From Synergistota bacterium (GTDB lineage Bacteria; Synergistota; GBS-1), in the NCBI GenBank assembly GCA_025060595.1, contig JANXBX010000013.1, positions 1 through 57,269 of the forward strand: a stretch of 57,269 bases of DNA, in the 5' to 3' direction. The translations under genes were made by a program, and so were the position numbers. Positions within the stretch are counted from its first letter, which is position 1; every line of letters begins with the position of its first letter. The notes under the pieces are model-generated. The model was given only the letters and a program-made list of their open reading frames with translations. It did not search any database and had not been told where the DNA came from. Below, piece by piece: positions 1-8,074 of this stretch.

Positions 1-1
1 T

Positions 2-1189
2 ATAATTCGTATAAGTCAAAAGGATTTAGAAGAGATAATCGAACTTGGAAGAAGACTTATACAGATTCCAACGGAAAACCCTCCAGGAAACTATGAAGAA
101 TTATGCTATGTAATACAAAGGAGTATGGAAGAGTTTGGCCTTGAATCTTATATAATAAGGGGACAAAAGGATAAACCTAATGTAGTAGGGATATGGCGAG
201 GATATCTCAATGAAAATAAGGTTCTCCTTTTAAGCGGACACATGGATGTAGTTGAAGGAGGAAAACCAAACGATTGGAAATATCTTCCTTTCTCCGGAGA
301 AGTAGCTGATGGAGCTTTATGGGGCAGAGGTTCTGCCGACATGAAAGGTGCAATAGCCTGTATGATCTATGCACTTAAATTCCTTAAAGGAATTGGGTGG
401 AGACCAAAGCATGACTTAATGATAGCAACTACAGTAGATGATGAAATCGCTGGAAAGATGGGAATGAAATATCTCCTTGATGAAGGGCTTGAGAAGGTAG
501 GGCTCCCGAGCCCTACCTTCCACATATTAGGTGAGGCAACTAACTTAGACCTGATGACAGCCTTTAAGGGAAGGATATGGGTGAGAATAGGAGTTAGCGG
601 AAAAGCAGCTCATGGTGGAGCACCTCAAGAGGGAGTAAACGCTATAGAAAAGGCAATAGAAATAGCACTGGAGATGCGGCATCTAACAAGCGAAAGCAAC
701 CTTAACCCTCATCCTCTACTTGGCCCAGATACAATTAACCTTGGAACCATGCGCGGAGGTTCAAGAGTAAATGTTGTACCAGAAAACTGTATAATGGAAT
801 ATGATATAAGAATGGGACCCCCTAAAAACGCTAAACTATATATAGATTGGGTTAGAAAAATACTGGAGAGAACCTCGAGAGAGAAAGATGTGAATATATC
901 TTTATTTGAGGTTTTCGAGGAGAGAGACCCTGTGGAAACCCCGATAGATCATCCAGAGATAAAGAGGCTAGTTGAATTAATTTATAAGATTACTGGAAGA
1001 ACCCCCTTACTTAGGGGAACGCTTTCCGCTGGTGATCTTTACTATTCTCTTAAAAGGAATATTCCTGGGGTATGGTTTGGACCAGGCGATCCTAAAATTA
1101 TTCATAAGGTTAATGAACACGTTCCCATAGAACATCTTAAGCTAGCTACAGAAGTCTACATAAATATAGCTAAAGCTTTCTCTTCGTGA
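2..1189 (+). CDS. M20 family metallopeptidase (ArgE/DapE/ACY1-like), 5' end outside window
   Basis: A zinc-dependent amidohydrolase of the M20 family, which removes acyl or succinyl groups from amino acids or cleaves dipeptides. The frame is open to the left edge: codons before the first ATG (125) read LIQIPTENPPG, the usual N-terminal M20 motif, so the gene starts outside the window and ATG 125 is internal. Visible family signatures are the metal His in SGHMDVVEG, the bridging Asp in GRGSADMKG, the catalytic region TVDDEIAG, a GEATN glutamate and a C-terminal HKVNEHV histidine. All expected ligands are present, so it should be active. The next gene, an M28 peptidase, starts 10 nt downstream, suggesting one transcript. 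The exact substrate cannot be told from sequence. A perfect 13-bp inverted repeat lies inside the gene at 493-520. Confidence 0.92.
   Translation: MIRISQKDLEEIIELGRRLIQIPTENPPGNYEELCYVIQRSMEEFGLESYIIRGQKDKPNVVGIWRGYLNENKVLLLSGHMDVVEGGKPNDWKYLPFSGEVADGALWGRGSADMKGAIACMIYALKFLKGIGWRPKHDLMIATTVDDEIAGKMGMKYLLDEGLEKVGLPSPTFHILGEATNLDLMTAFKGRIWVRIGVSGKAAHGGAPQEGVNAIEKAIEIALEMRHLTSESNLNPHPLLGPDTINLGTMRGGSRVNVVPENCIMEYDIRMGPPKNAKLYIDWVRKILERTSREKDVNISLFEVFEERDPVETPIDHPEIKRLVELIYKITGRTPLLRGTLSAGDLYYSLKRNIPGVWFGPGDPKIIHKVNEHVPIEHLKLATEVYINIAKAFSS
493..520. repeat. Perfect 13-bp inverted repeat inside M20 peptidase gene
   Basis: GAAGGTAGGGCTC at 493-505 is followed by a 2-nt CC spacer and its exact reverse complement at 508-520. 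The 28 bases are far more GC-rich than their surroundings and encode part of the segment VGLPSPTF just before the metal-ligand glutamate motif. No T-tract follows, so it is not an ordinary terminator. Confidence 0.85.
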
Positions 1190-1199
1190 GGGGAAAAAC

Positions 1200-2984
1200 A
1201 TGAACTTAAGAGAAGTAGACATCTCGAAGCTACTATCGATACTTAATGAAGTCAATAAGGATAACCTTATGCGCGATACTCACGAAATATCCAGATGGAT
1301 TAGAATAACAGGCTCAGAAGAGGAAGAAAAAGCCTTCGACTATATAAAGACGCGATGTGAAGAAGTAAAGGCATCAATAACAGAATATAAACCAGTAATA
1401 TTCTCGAGCGTCCCCGTAGAAGCCCAGCTTCTGGTAGAGCTACCCGAAGGAGGAACTAGGAACATACCTTGTATAACTCACTCTATGTCCCCATCAACCC
1501 CTCCCACCGGTATTACTGGAAAACTGATATTATATGAAGAACTTAGTCTAAATGAAAGGGAAAACAGATTTGCTTTAGTAAGAGGAATAGCTAATCCTAA
1601 GGCTCTTCTTGACGCTACTTTAAAAGGGGCCTCAGCTTGCATATTTTTAGCAGATACCGATCCACCACCAGAGATGATAGTTTCACCCGTTTGGGGAAGC
1701 CCAAATCTTGAGGATCTCAAGAAGCTTCCTCAAATACCAACTATATCCGTTGGTTTCAATCATGCTCAAGAGCTTCTTTCCTATGCAAAGAGAGGACTAA
1801 CTGCAAAGATCTTCACAAAAGTCAAAACTAAATGGACGAAAACTAACTGCATAGTGGCCGAGATTAAGCCGGATAGCGAAGCTGAATCAGAACTTTTCAT
1901 ACTTTTGAGCGGGCACGTAGACTCCTGGTACCATGGAGCTATGGATAATGCTAGTGGAAATGCCTGTCAGCTTGAAATCTTAAGAATAGCATCCTTACAT
2001 AGAAAGGAACTCCAAAGAAGCCTTAAGGTAGCTTTTTGGTCGGGACACTCTCACGGAAGATACGGAGGCTCCACTTGGTACTCAGACCAAAACTATCTTG
2101 ATCTTTTATCAAACTGTATAGTACACATAAACGCCGATTGTCTTGGAGCAAAAGGGGCAAGCGTGGTTACAGAAGGAAACATCATGGAGGAAACAAGATT
2201 CGTTGGAGAAAGGGTTATAGAAATCGTATGCGGTCAAAAGCTCATAGGAAATAGGTTCACTAGGATGGGAGACCAATCTTTTTGGGGCTGTGGAGTACCA
2301 TCCCTACTTGTTACACCCGCAGAACAACCCCCTAGCACAAAGGGAGCGACATCAATGCTACTCGGCAGGAAAAGAACAGGAGGGCTTGGCCCCTGGTGGC
2401 ATACACCCTTAGATACCATAGATATTATAGACCCTGAAAATTTAGTCCGCGATACTAAGATAATTCTTGGAGCTACATGGTGGTTTTTAACAGCACCTCT
2501 GATTCCTTTAATACCTCTCTCTGCAGTCATCGAGATAAGCAACTATATAGATGAATACGCTAAAAGATGGCAAAGGGTTTGTCCAGGCGAAGAAGACATG
2601 CAAATCAGTTCAGCTATAGAGATAGCCTTAGAACTATCCATTAAGTTAAAAAATAGGCTACATGAAGCAGAGACATACTTAGAAAAGCTTGAAGCTTCAA
2701 CACTCAAAAAGAGGCTTCCGTATATAAACAGGAAGATACTAGATATTGAAAGGATCTTAGTTAGATTAAACTACTGTAGTGGACCTTTCTACTTTCATGA
2801 TCCAGCTACACCTGAGCCTCCGATGCCTATCCTCCTTGAGCCTGAAAGGTTAGAGTACCTAAGCGACATAGACCAGAAAATGGCCTTTTTAGTTGAACTA
2901 AGAAGGAGGTTAAATGGCGTTCATGAAATGCTTTGGATGGCATTAATTGCCACAGAAAGTTTGATTTCCGAGCTGAAAAGCTGA
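1200..2984 (+). CDS. M28 family peptidase with altered active-site region
   Basis: Predicted aminopeptidase of the M28 (aminopeptidase Y/S) fold, 594 aa, with no clear signal peptide. Order: N-terminal region with a PA-like insertion (about 70-220), then the M28 catalytic core with metal-ligand motifs SGHVDSW (H239, D241), GAMDNASG (D249), NADCLG (D313) and WWHTPLDT near residue 393, and a helical C-terminal extension of about 150 residues. The usual catalytic and ligand Glu-Glu pair after the fourth core strand is missing: the segment reads FWSGHSHGRYGGS with His-Ser in place of Glu-Glu. Either other residues substitute or the enzyme works differently. ATG 1200 has GAGGGG about 6 nt upstream. 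It sits between M20 and IadA genes, consistent with a peptide-degrading operon. Confidence 0.85.
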   Translation: MNLREVDISKLLSILNEVNKDNLMRDTHEISRWIRITGSEEEEKAFDYIKTRCEEVKASITEYKPVIFSSVPVEAQLLVELPEGGTRNIPCITHSMSPSTPPTGITGKLILYEELSLNERENRFALVRGIANPKALLDATLKGASACIFLADTDPPPEMIVSPVWGSPNLEDLKKLPQIPTISVGFNHAQELLSYAKRGLTAKIFTKVKTKWTKTNCIVAEIKPDSEAESELFILLSGHVDSWYHGAMDNASGNACQLEILRIASLHRKELQRSLKVAFWSGHSHGRYGGSTWYSDQNYLDLLSNCIVHINADCLGAKGASVVTEGNIMEETRFVGERVIEIVCGQKLIGNRFTRMGDQSFWGCGVPSLLVTPAEQPPSTKGATSMLLGRKRTGGLGPWWHTPLDTIDIIDPENLVRDTKIILGATWWFLTAPLIPLIPLSAVIEISNYIDEYAKRWQRVCPGEEDMQISSAIEIALELSIKLKNRLHEAETYLEKLEASTLKKRLPYINRKILDIERILVRLNYCSGPFYFHDPATPEPPMPILLEPERLEYLSDIDQKMAFLVELRRRLNGVHEMLWMALIATESLISELKS

Positions 2985-2995
2985 GGGTGATAAAA

Positions 2996-4171
2996 TTGTT
3001 TAAGATAATTAAAGGTGGAAAGCTCTTTTCTCCAGATCCACAAGGGAATAAAGACATATTAATAGCAGGAGGCTTGATAGCAAACATAGCTCCAAACATC
3101 TCTCCCTTTCCAGAATATGGAGATGTAGAAGTGATAGATGTAACGGGACTCTACATAGTCCCAGGATTAATCGATCAGCATATCCATCTTATAGGTGGTG
3201 GAGGGGAAGCCGGTTTTTCATCCCGTACACCTGAGATCACCTTAAGCAGAATTATTATGGGAGGAATAACAACGGTAGTCGGATGCCTTGGAACAGATGG
3301 AACCACAAGACACATGACATCCCTACTTGCCAAAGCTCGTGCCTTAGAAGAAGAGGGAATCACAGCCTTCATATATACAGGATCTTATGAAATCCCGGTA
3401 AAAACCATAACGGGAAGCATAAGAAACGACATAATCCTCATAAAGGAAGTTTTAGGGGCGGGAGAGATAGCCATATCAGACCATAGGTCTTCTCAACCTA
3501 CCAAGGAAGAGATTAAAAAGCTCGCAGCTGAAGCACGCCTTGGAGGAATGCTTAGCGGAAAGGCAGGAGTACTACACCTTCATGTAGGGGATGGAAAGAC
3601 AGGATTAAGATTTCTATTCGAAATAGTCGAGGAAAAAGAGATACCCATCAGGCAATTCACACCAACTCATATAAATAGAAACCCAGACCTTTTAGAGGAG
3701 GGAATAAGATTCGCTAAGCTCGGTGGCTTTATAGATATGACATCAAGCATAAATTCTGGAACCGGACCAAGTAAAGCTATCAAGGCCTCAAGGGCAATAA
3801 GATATTGCTTAGATCAGGACGTTCCTATAGAAAACATAACTATGAGCTCCGATGGAAATGGGAGCCTTCCGGCCTTTGACGAAAAAGGAAACTTGATAGG
3901 CTTAAAGATGGCAGAACCATTATCCTTATATAGGGAGCTTAAAAACCTCATAATTGAGGAAGGGATACCTCTCCAAGACGCTATCAAAACTGTAACGTTA
4001 AACCCCGCAAGATCCTTAAAGCTCTATCCAAAGAAAGGAACGATTAAAGTAGGAAGCGATGCAGATATATTAGTCTTAGATGAAAAGCTGGATATAGTAT
4101 ATCTTTTCGCAAAGGGAAAAACCTTGATAAAAGAGGGAAAGCTTATAGTAAAGGGGACCTTTGAAGAATGA
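2996..4171 (+). CDS. iadA: Isoaspartyl dipeptidase (beta-aspartyl-peptidase), amidohydrolase superfamily
   Basis: Hydrolyses beta-aspartyl (isoAsp) dipeptides from damaged protein; a binuclear zinc enzyme. The chosen start is TTG 2996, which has GAGGGTGA 5 nt upstream and gives 391 aa, matching the 390 aa of E. coli IadA; an upstream ATG at 2933 would overlap the M28 gene and add non-homologous residues. Visible motifs: PGLIDQHIHLIGGGGEAG (metal HxH and substrate loop), LGTDGTTRH, TGSYEIP, AISDHRSSQP, LHLHVGDG, PTHINRN and the catalytic Asp in SSDGNGSLP. It is the last gene of the peptidase trio, 11 nt after the M28 stop. Cytoplasmic, with no signal peptide. Confidence 0.93.
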   Translation: MFKIIKGGKLFSPDPQGNKDILIAGGLIANIAPNISPFPEYGDVEVIDVTGLYIVPGLIDQHIHLIGGGGEAGFSSRTPEITLSRIIMGGITTVVGCLGTDGTTRHMTSLLAKARALEEEGITAFIYTGSYEIPVKTITGSIRNDIILIKEVLGAGEIAISDHRSSQPTKEEIKKLAAEARLGGMLSGKAGVLHLHVGDGKTGLRFLFEIVEEKEIPIRQFTPTHINRNPDLLEEGIRFAKLGGFIDMTSSINSGTGPSKAIKASRAIRYCLDQDVPIENITMSSDGNGSLPAFDEKGNLIGLKMAEPLSLYRELKNLIIEEGIPLQDAIKTVTLNPARSLKLYPKKGTIKVGSDADILVLDEKLDIVYLFAKGKTLIKEGKLIVKGTFEE

Positions 4172-4181
4172 TATGATAAAA

Positions 4182-4208
4182 GATCCTTTAAATAAGCCTA
4201 AAAGGATT
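4182..4208 (+). terminator. Weak hairpin after iadA
   Basis: GATCCTTT at 4182-4189 can pair with AAAGGATT at 4201-4208 (8 bp including one G-T), loop 11 nt. There is no clear T-tract, so termination would be inefficient. It is the only stem seen between the convergent iadA and slt genes. Confidence 0.3.
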
Positions 4209-4297
4209 TAAAACGGCAACGCTCGATTTAAAGCACGAATATTACGAAAGGTATAGTTTACATTTGTCACAGGCAAGGAAAAGGATTTGATAAAACT

Positions 4298-6172
4298 CTA
4301 AGATTTTGATTTTGGTTTTTCTCTATATAGCTCCTTATATATCCTATAAGCTGCCATGACCTTTCTTACATAATCTCTAGTTTCTTGAAAGGGTATGCTC
4401 TCAGCCCATTCTTCCCAGTCTTTAGCCTTTGTATCTTTAAGCCACCTATCAACATTACCTGGACCAGCATTGTAAGCAGCTAAAGAAAGGTAAAGATTGC
4501 CATTGTATCGATCTAAAAACTCCTTAAGATGTTTTATACCATACTTTATATTTATCTCGGGCGAAAATAGAAGATCTCTATTCTTAATTCCATAGGCTTC
4601 CCCCGTAAATGGCATAAGCTGCATTAAACCTATAGCGCCTGCCCAAGAAACTATATCTGGATCGAATCTACTTTCTTGATGAATAACCGCAAGAACAAGA
4701 AGAGGATCAACTTTTTCCCTTTTAGCATTCTCAAGAATATGATTATAATGGTCTCCCAGCGGATAAGCCCTTTTCCATATTCTTGGATCTCTAAAGCCAG
4801 AGTTAATGAGAGAATAAGCATAAGATATAGAAGACCTGTAGTTAGATAACTTCTCAGAAACGAGAGAAAGATAGTAGTCTCTTGAGTGAGCCTCTAGCTT
4901 TTCAAGCAGATTAGCCCTAACAAGAGCGACTTCCCAAAAGCCAACCTTATAAAGTCTCCTCAAAAGCCTATCCTCTGGAAAGGAAGGAAGCTTATCATTT
5001 AAAGGTATGTTATACCTTTTAACGGTGTAATACTCTGTAGGGAATAAAGATAAGAGCTCCTCCTTAGCCTTTCCTTTAGGATAAAGTCCAACTTTAGAAA
5101 GATAGTAGATCGCTTTGGCATGAGGAATTTCTCCCTTATGATACTTGATTATAAAATCCCACTCCTTCAAGGCATCTTTATATTTACCCGCTGAGTAGGC
5201 TTTCCAACCATCGAACCAAGCCACCCTTAAAGCCCACTTAGATTTGGGATAATCTCTCTTCAAAGCCTTCTTATACTCTACATTGTCACTCAAGTAATAT
5301 AAGTAGTAAATTATCATGTCCCTATCTTGAACATCCTTTCTAAGTAACCCTATAAGAAGATCGATCGCCTCTTTTTTAAGATCTAAGCTCTCTGAAACCC
5401 AAGCGAAGCGCCTTACTAAGCTTTCACTTACCTCACCAGATTTAACCAACCTTGAATAAACATCAAAAGCCTCCTTCTTTCTTCCTAACCTCTCAAGACT
5501 TAATCCTTCCCAAAAGCCTCTGCCCGCCCTTCTAAAGAAATCCAGGGCTCTACTATAATTATTTAAAAGATAGTAAGCTCTTCCTACCCTGTAAAGGAAC
5601 TCAGACGAAGGCTCTTTAATCTTGGGATAGAGCTTAAGAACAAGATCATTAGCTAACTTATCGTTAGGGCTATCTTGCAAAATCGGCAAAAGCCACTCAA
5701 AAGCCTTATCATACTTCTCCATTCTGTATGCTAAATACGCAAGCCTACCATAAGCAAGCTTCCTTAAATAACTTGTACCTGAAGTCAAACTCAGAAGATA
5801 AAAATCATAAGCCCTCTGTAAATCCTCCATCTCCTCATAAACCTGAGCTATCCTATAAGGTACTATAGCTTCTAGCTCTAAGGGCAAATTCTTCCTTTCC
5901 TTCCACAAAGCTTCAAAATAAGATAGCGCTTGGTTATAATCCCTTTTATCCATATAGATCAAACCCATATAAAGCCTTATATAAGGGGAGAGCTCCCTAC
6001 TTTGAGGTAAAGCCTCAGCATAAAGCTTTAAAGCCTCGTCAAGCGATCTTTCTCTCCTCTTCTGATTCGCCATAGATAAAAGATCATCTAAATTGGCAGA
6101 ATAAGCCTCTAACGGAATTAAGATAATTGCAAGAAAAGCTATGATAAACTTGCAAATAATTTTCTTTCTCAT
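4298..6172 (-). CDS. slt: Soluble lytic murein transglycosylase with TPR-rich N-terminal region
   Basis: Periplasmic peptidoglycan lytic transglycosylase of 624 aa. The N-terminus MRKK plus a hydrophobic stretch ending AYSA is a signal peptide. Residues about 30-470 are helical TPR-like repeats, as in Slt70-type enzymes. The C-terminal SLT domain carries the catalytic Glu in HQESRFDP (E500), GAIGLMQLMP and the AAYNAGPGNV motif, all intact. A start with GGAGGGAGG just upstream supports ATG 6172. It cleaves glycan strands to 1,6-anhydro ends for turnover or for inserting envelope machines. Monocistronic, divergent from the DUF72 gene and convergent with iadA. Confidence 0.95.
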   Translation of the reverse strand: MRKKIICKFIIAFLAIILIPLEAYSANLDDLLSMANQKRRERSLDEALKLYAEALPQSRELSPYIRLYMGLIYMDKRDYNQALSYFEALWKERKNLPLELEAIVPYRIAQVYEEMEDLQRAYDFYLLSLTSGTSYLRKLAYGRLAYLAYRMEKYDKAFEWLLPILQDSPNDKLANDLVLKLYPKIKEPSSEFLYRVGRAYYLLNNYSRALDFFRRAGRGFWEGLSLERLGRKKEAFDVYSRLVKSGEVSESLVRRFAWVSESLDLKKEAIDLLIGLLRKDVQDRDMIIYYLYYLSDNVEYKKALKRDYPKSKWALRVAWFDGWKAYSAGKYKDALKEWDFIIKYHKGEIPHAKAIYYLSKVGLYPKGKAKEELLSLFPTEYYTVKRYNIPLNDKLPSFPEDRLLRRLYKVGFWEVALVRANLLEKLEAHSRDYYLSLVSEKLSNYRSSISYAYSLINSGFRDPRIWKRAYPLGDHYNHILENAKREKVDPLLVLAVIHQESRFDPDIVSWAGAIGLMQLMPFTGEAYGIKNRDLLFSPEINIKYGIKHLKEFLDRYNGNLYLSLAAYNAGPGNVDRWLKDTKAKDWEEWAESIPFQETRDYVRKVMAAYRIYKELYREKPKSKS

Positions 6173-6220
6173 TAACCTTTCCTCCCTCCAATCCCTCAGG
6201 ATCTAACAGACTATTATCTA

Positions 6221-6229
6221 TGCTATAAT
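6221..6229 (+). promoter_or_regulatory. Extended -10 promoter for the DUF72 gene
   Basis: TGC directly followed by TATAAT (6224-6229), 52 nt before the ATG at 6281. No good -35 hexamer is visible, as usual for extended -10 promoters. Confidence 0.5.
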
Positions 6230-6280
6230 GATCTTAAGAAAAGCTCAATAGGAAAAATTAAAAATGGGGTGAGCCATAAA

Positions 6281-7009
6281 ATGCTATATATAGGTACCTC
6301 AGGATGGTTCTATAGAGGATGGAAGGGTCTTTACTATCCTGAGGATCTTCCTCCAAACGAATGGTTTAAATTCTACGCTAAGGATTTTAATACTGTGGAG
6401 ATAAACTCCACATTCTACAGGGGAGCAAAGAAAGCGAACCTAAGGAAATGGAAAAGAGAGGTTCCTTCTAACTTTCTCTTTACTTTGAAGGCTTTCAGAG
6501 TGATAACACATATTAAGAGGTTAAGAGACTCTTGCGAGGATTTAGAAGCCTTTCTTAAGGAAGCCCAAGGCTTAGAGGAAAACCTTGGTCCCATACTTTT
6601 TCAGCTTCCGCCCTCGCTGAAATGCTCAGCAGAGCTTTTAAGAAGCTTCTTAGACTGCCTTCCACAGGATTTTAAATTCGCCTTTGAGTTTAGAGAAGAA
6701 AGTTGGTTTAACTCAAAAGAAATCGAAGATTTACTTCGTGAGAAAAACTGCGCCTTCGTAATTGTAAGCGCACCTAATCTCCCTGAGATAGTAAAAGTAA
6801 CAGCAGATTGGGCCTATATAAGGTTTCATGGGAAAACAGCTTGGTATAACTATCTCTATTCAGAAGAAGAGATAGAAAGCTGGGCTTTAAAGATAAAGGA
6901 AATCGCTAAAAACGTAAAGAATATATTCGTATACTTTAATAACGACACAAAAGCCTACGCTATTAAAAACGCAAAGCTATTAAGAGATTTAACTTATTCC
7001 GCATGTTGA
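6281..7009 (+). CDS. DUF72 (YecE-like) family protein
   Basis: DUF72 proteins form a TIM-barrel-like fold of unknown biochemical role. The N-terminus YIGTSGWFYRGWKG and the internal segments VEINSTFYR and FAFEFREESW are the family hallmarks; length 242 aa is typical. ATG 6281 is preferred over the GTG at 6269 because GGGGTGA lies 8 nt upstream and the family begins with the IGTSGW strand. The last 21 bases overlap the 3' end of the convergent zinc-ribbon gene. Cytoplasmic. Confidence 0.9.
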   Translation: MLYIGTSGWFYRGWKGLYYPEDLPPNEWFKFYAKDFNTVEINSTFYRGAKKANLRKWKREVPSNFLFTLKAFRVITHIKRLRDSCEDLEAFLKEAQGLEENLGPILFQLPPSLKCSAELLRSFLDCLPQDFKFAFEFREESWFNSKEIEDLLREKNCAFVIVSAPNLPEIVKVTADWAYIRFHGKTAWYNYLYSEEEIESWALKIKEIAKNVKNIFVYFNNDTKAYAIKNAKLLRDLTYSAC

Positions 7010-7174
7010 GCATGTGCCCGTAGAGCATGTACTACAGCTACCAGCTCCGCCTTTCCTTCTTAAAGTGTCACCCTTTATCAATATAAGAGTCCTGCTACCA
7101 CACTTCGGACAGCGAAGCTCTCCCTTTTCAATCTGAAAAATCTCTCCACAGGAAGCACACTTAAGCTCCCTCAT
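6989..7174 (-). CDS. Small zinc-ribbon protein with Cys-rich C-terminal tail
   Basis: A 61-aa protein with two CxxC pairs (CASC and CPKC) typical of a one-zinc ribbon like FmdB-type regulators, then a linker and a C-terminal tail containing CSTCSTGTCSTC, two more CxxC pairs. The start is ATG 7174, which has GGAGGTGG upstream; the longer frame begins with TTG 7192 and lacks a ribosome site. It overlaps the end of hslO by 14 nt, so translation is probably coupled. Its last 21 bases overlap the end of the oppositely oriented DUF72 gene. Function unknown; the tail could bind a second metal or form disulphides, which would fit the redox chaperone next to it (inference). Confidence 0.75.
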   Translation of the reverse strand: MRELKCASCGEIFQIEKGELRCPKCGSRTLILIKGDTLRRKGGAGSCSTCSTGTCSTCGIS

Positions 7175-8057
7175 CCTCTTCCACCTCCTCAAGAAGCTTT
7201 CCCAAATCCTCTATATCAAAAAGGTATTTTGCATTACAAAACTTACACTCCACCTCTCCTTTTCCTTCTGAAATCATCTTTTTTATCTCCTCTCTGCCAA
7301 GGGCCAATATTATCGCCTCAGCCTTTTCCCTACTACAAGTGCACTTAAACTCCACCTTCTTTCTAGCAAGCCACTCTGGCTTAACATCTTTCCCTAAGAG
7401 CTCCTCAACGATCTCCTCTGGAGTCATACCATCATCAAGCTTCCTACTTACAGAACCAAGCCTTGAAAAAGATTCCTCAAGGAAAGAAACAAATTCATCA
7501 CTTACTCCTGGCATAAGCTGTATTATAATTCCTCCCGCTGAAGCTATCAACCTCTCTGGGTTTGCAAGAACCCCTAAAGCCACAGCAGTAGGAACTTGCT
7601 CTGAGATCCTATAATATTTTGCTATATCTAATGCTATTCCCCCACTTATTAAAGGTATCCTGGTAACATAAGGCTCCCTAATACCGTAATCCTTTATCAC
7701 AATAAGATCGCCACTACCAACAGCCCTTTCCACATCTATCTTCCCCTTTTCACTGGGCATCAGATCTACAAGAGGATTCTTAACGTAACCCCTAACTCCA
7801 CCCTCAGTATCAGCGTCAGCTATCATTCCCCTTATGGGACCATTACAAACCACCTGAAGGGTTAGCCTTCCATAAGGCACCTTCATATCCCAGCCCATCA
7901 TAACTGCCGCACAAACCAATCTACCTAAGGCAGCAATAGCGGTTGGAGAAGCATCCTGGCGATTTCTTATCTCTAATAAAGTATTAGTTATCCTTGAGGC
8001 CAGTATCCTAACGTTTCCATCTAAAGCTACTCCCCTAACCATATAATCCTCTTGCAA
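7161..8057 (-). CDS. hslO: Redox-regulated molecular chaperone Hsp33
   Basis: Hsp33 is a cytoplasmic holdase activated by oxidation. In the reduced form four cysteines bind zinc; here they are visible near the C-terminus as CTC and CKFC (the CxC plus CxxC pattern). The N-terminal core DYMVRGVALDGNVRIL and GRLVCAAVMMG match the family, and 298 aa is normal. The start TTG 8057 has a GGGGG tract 9 nt upstream; ATG 8042 five codons later is possible but would drop the conserved Asp-Tyr. The next gene downstream is the zinc-ribbon protein, overlapping by 14 nt. It follows the opp operon on the same strand by 17 nt and may be co-transcribed with it. Confidence 0.95.
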   Translation of the reverse strand: MQEDYMVRGVALDGNVRILASRITNTLLEIRNRQDASPTAIAALGRLVCAAVMMGWDMKVPYGRLTLQVVCNGPIRGMIADADTEGGVRGYVKNPLVDLMPSEKGKIDVERAVGSGDLIVIKDYGIREPYVTRIPLISGGIALDIAKYYRISEQVPTAVALGVLANPERLIASAGGIIIQLMPGVSDEFVSFLEESFSRLGSVSRKLDDGMTPEEIVEELLGKDVKPEWLARKKVEFKCTCSREKAEAIILALGREEIKKMISEGKGEVECKFCNAKYLFDIEDLGKLLEEVEEDEGA

Positions 8058-8074
8058 GGGCTACAACCCCCTTT

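Noticed and set aside
493..520. Intrinsic terminator inside M20 gene
   Set aside because: No T-tract follows on either strand and the reading frame continues.
2933..2995. Upstream extension of iadA from ATG 2933
   Set aside because: Overlaps the M28 gene, lacks homology and TTG 2996 has a well-placed ribosome site.
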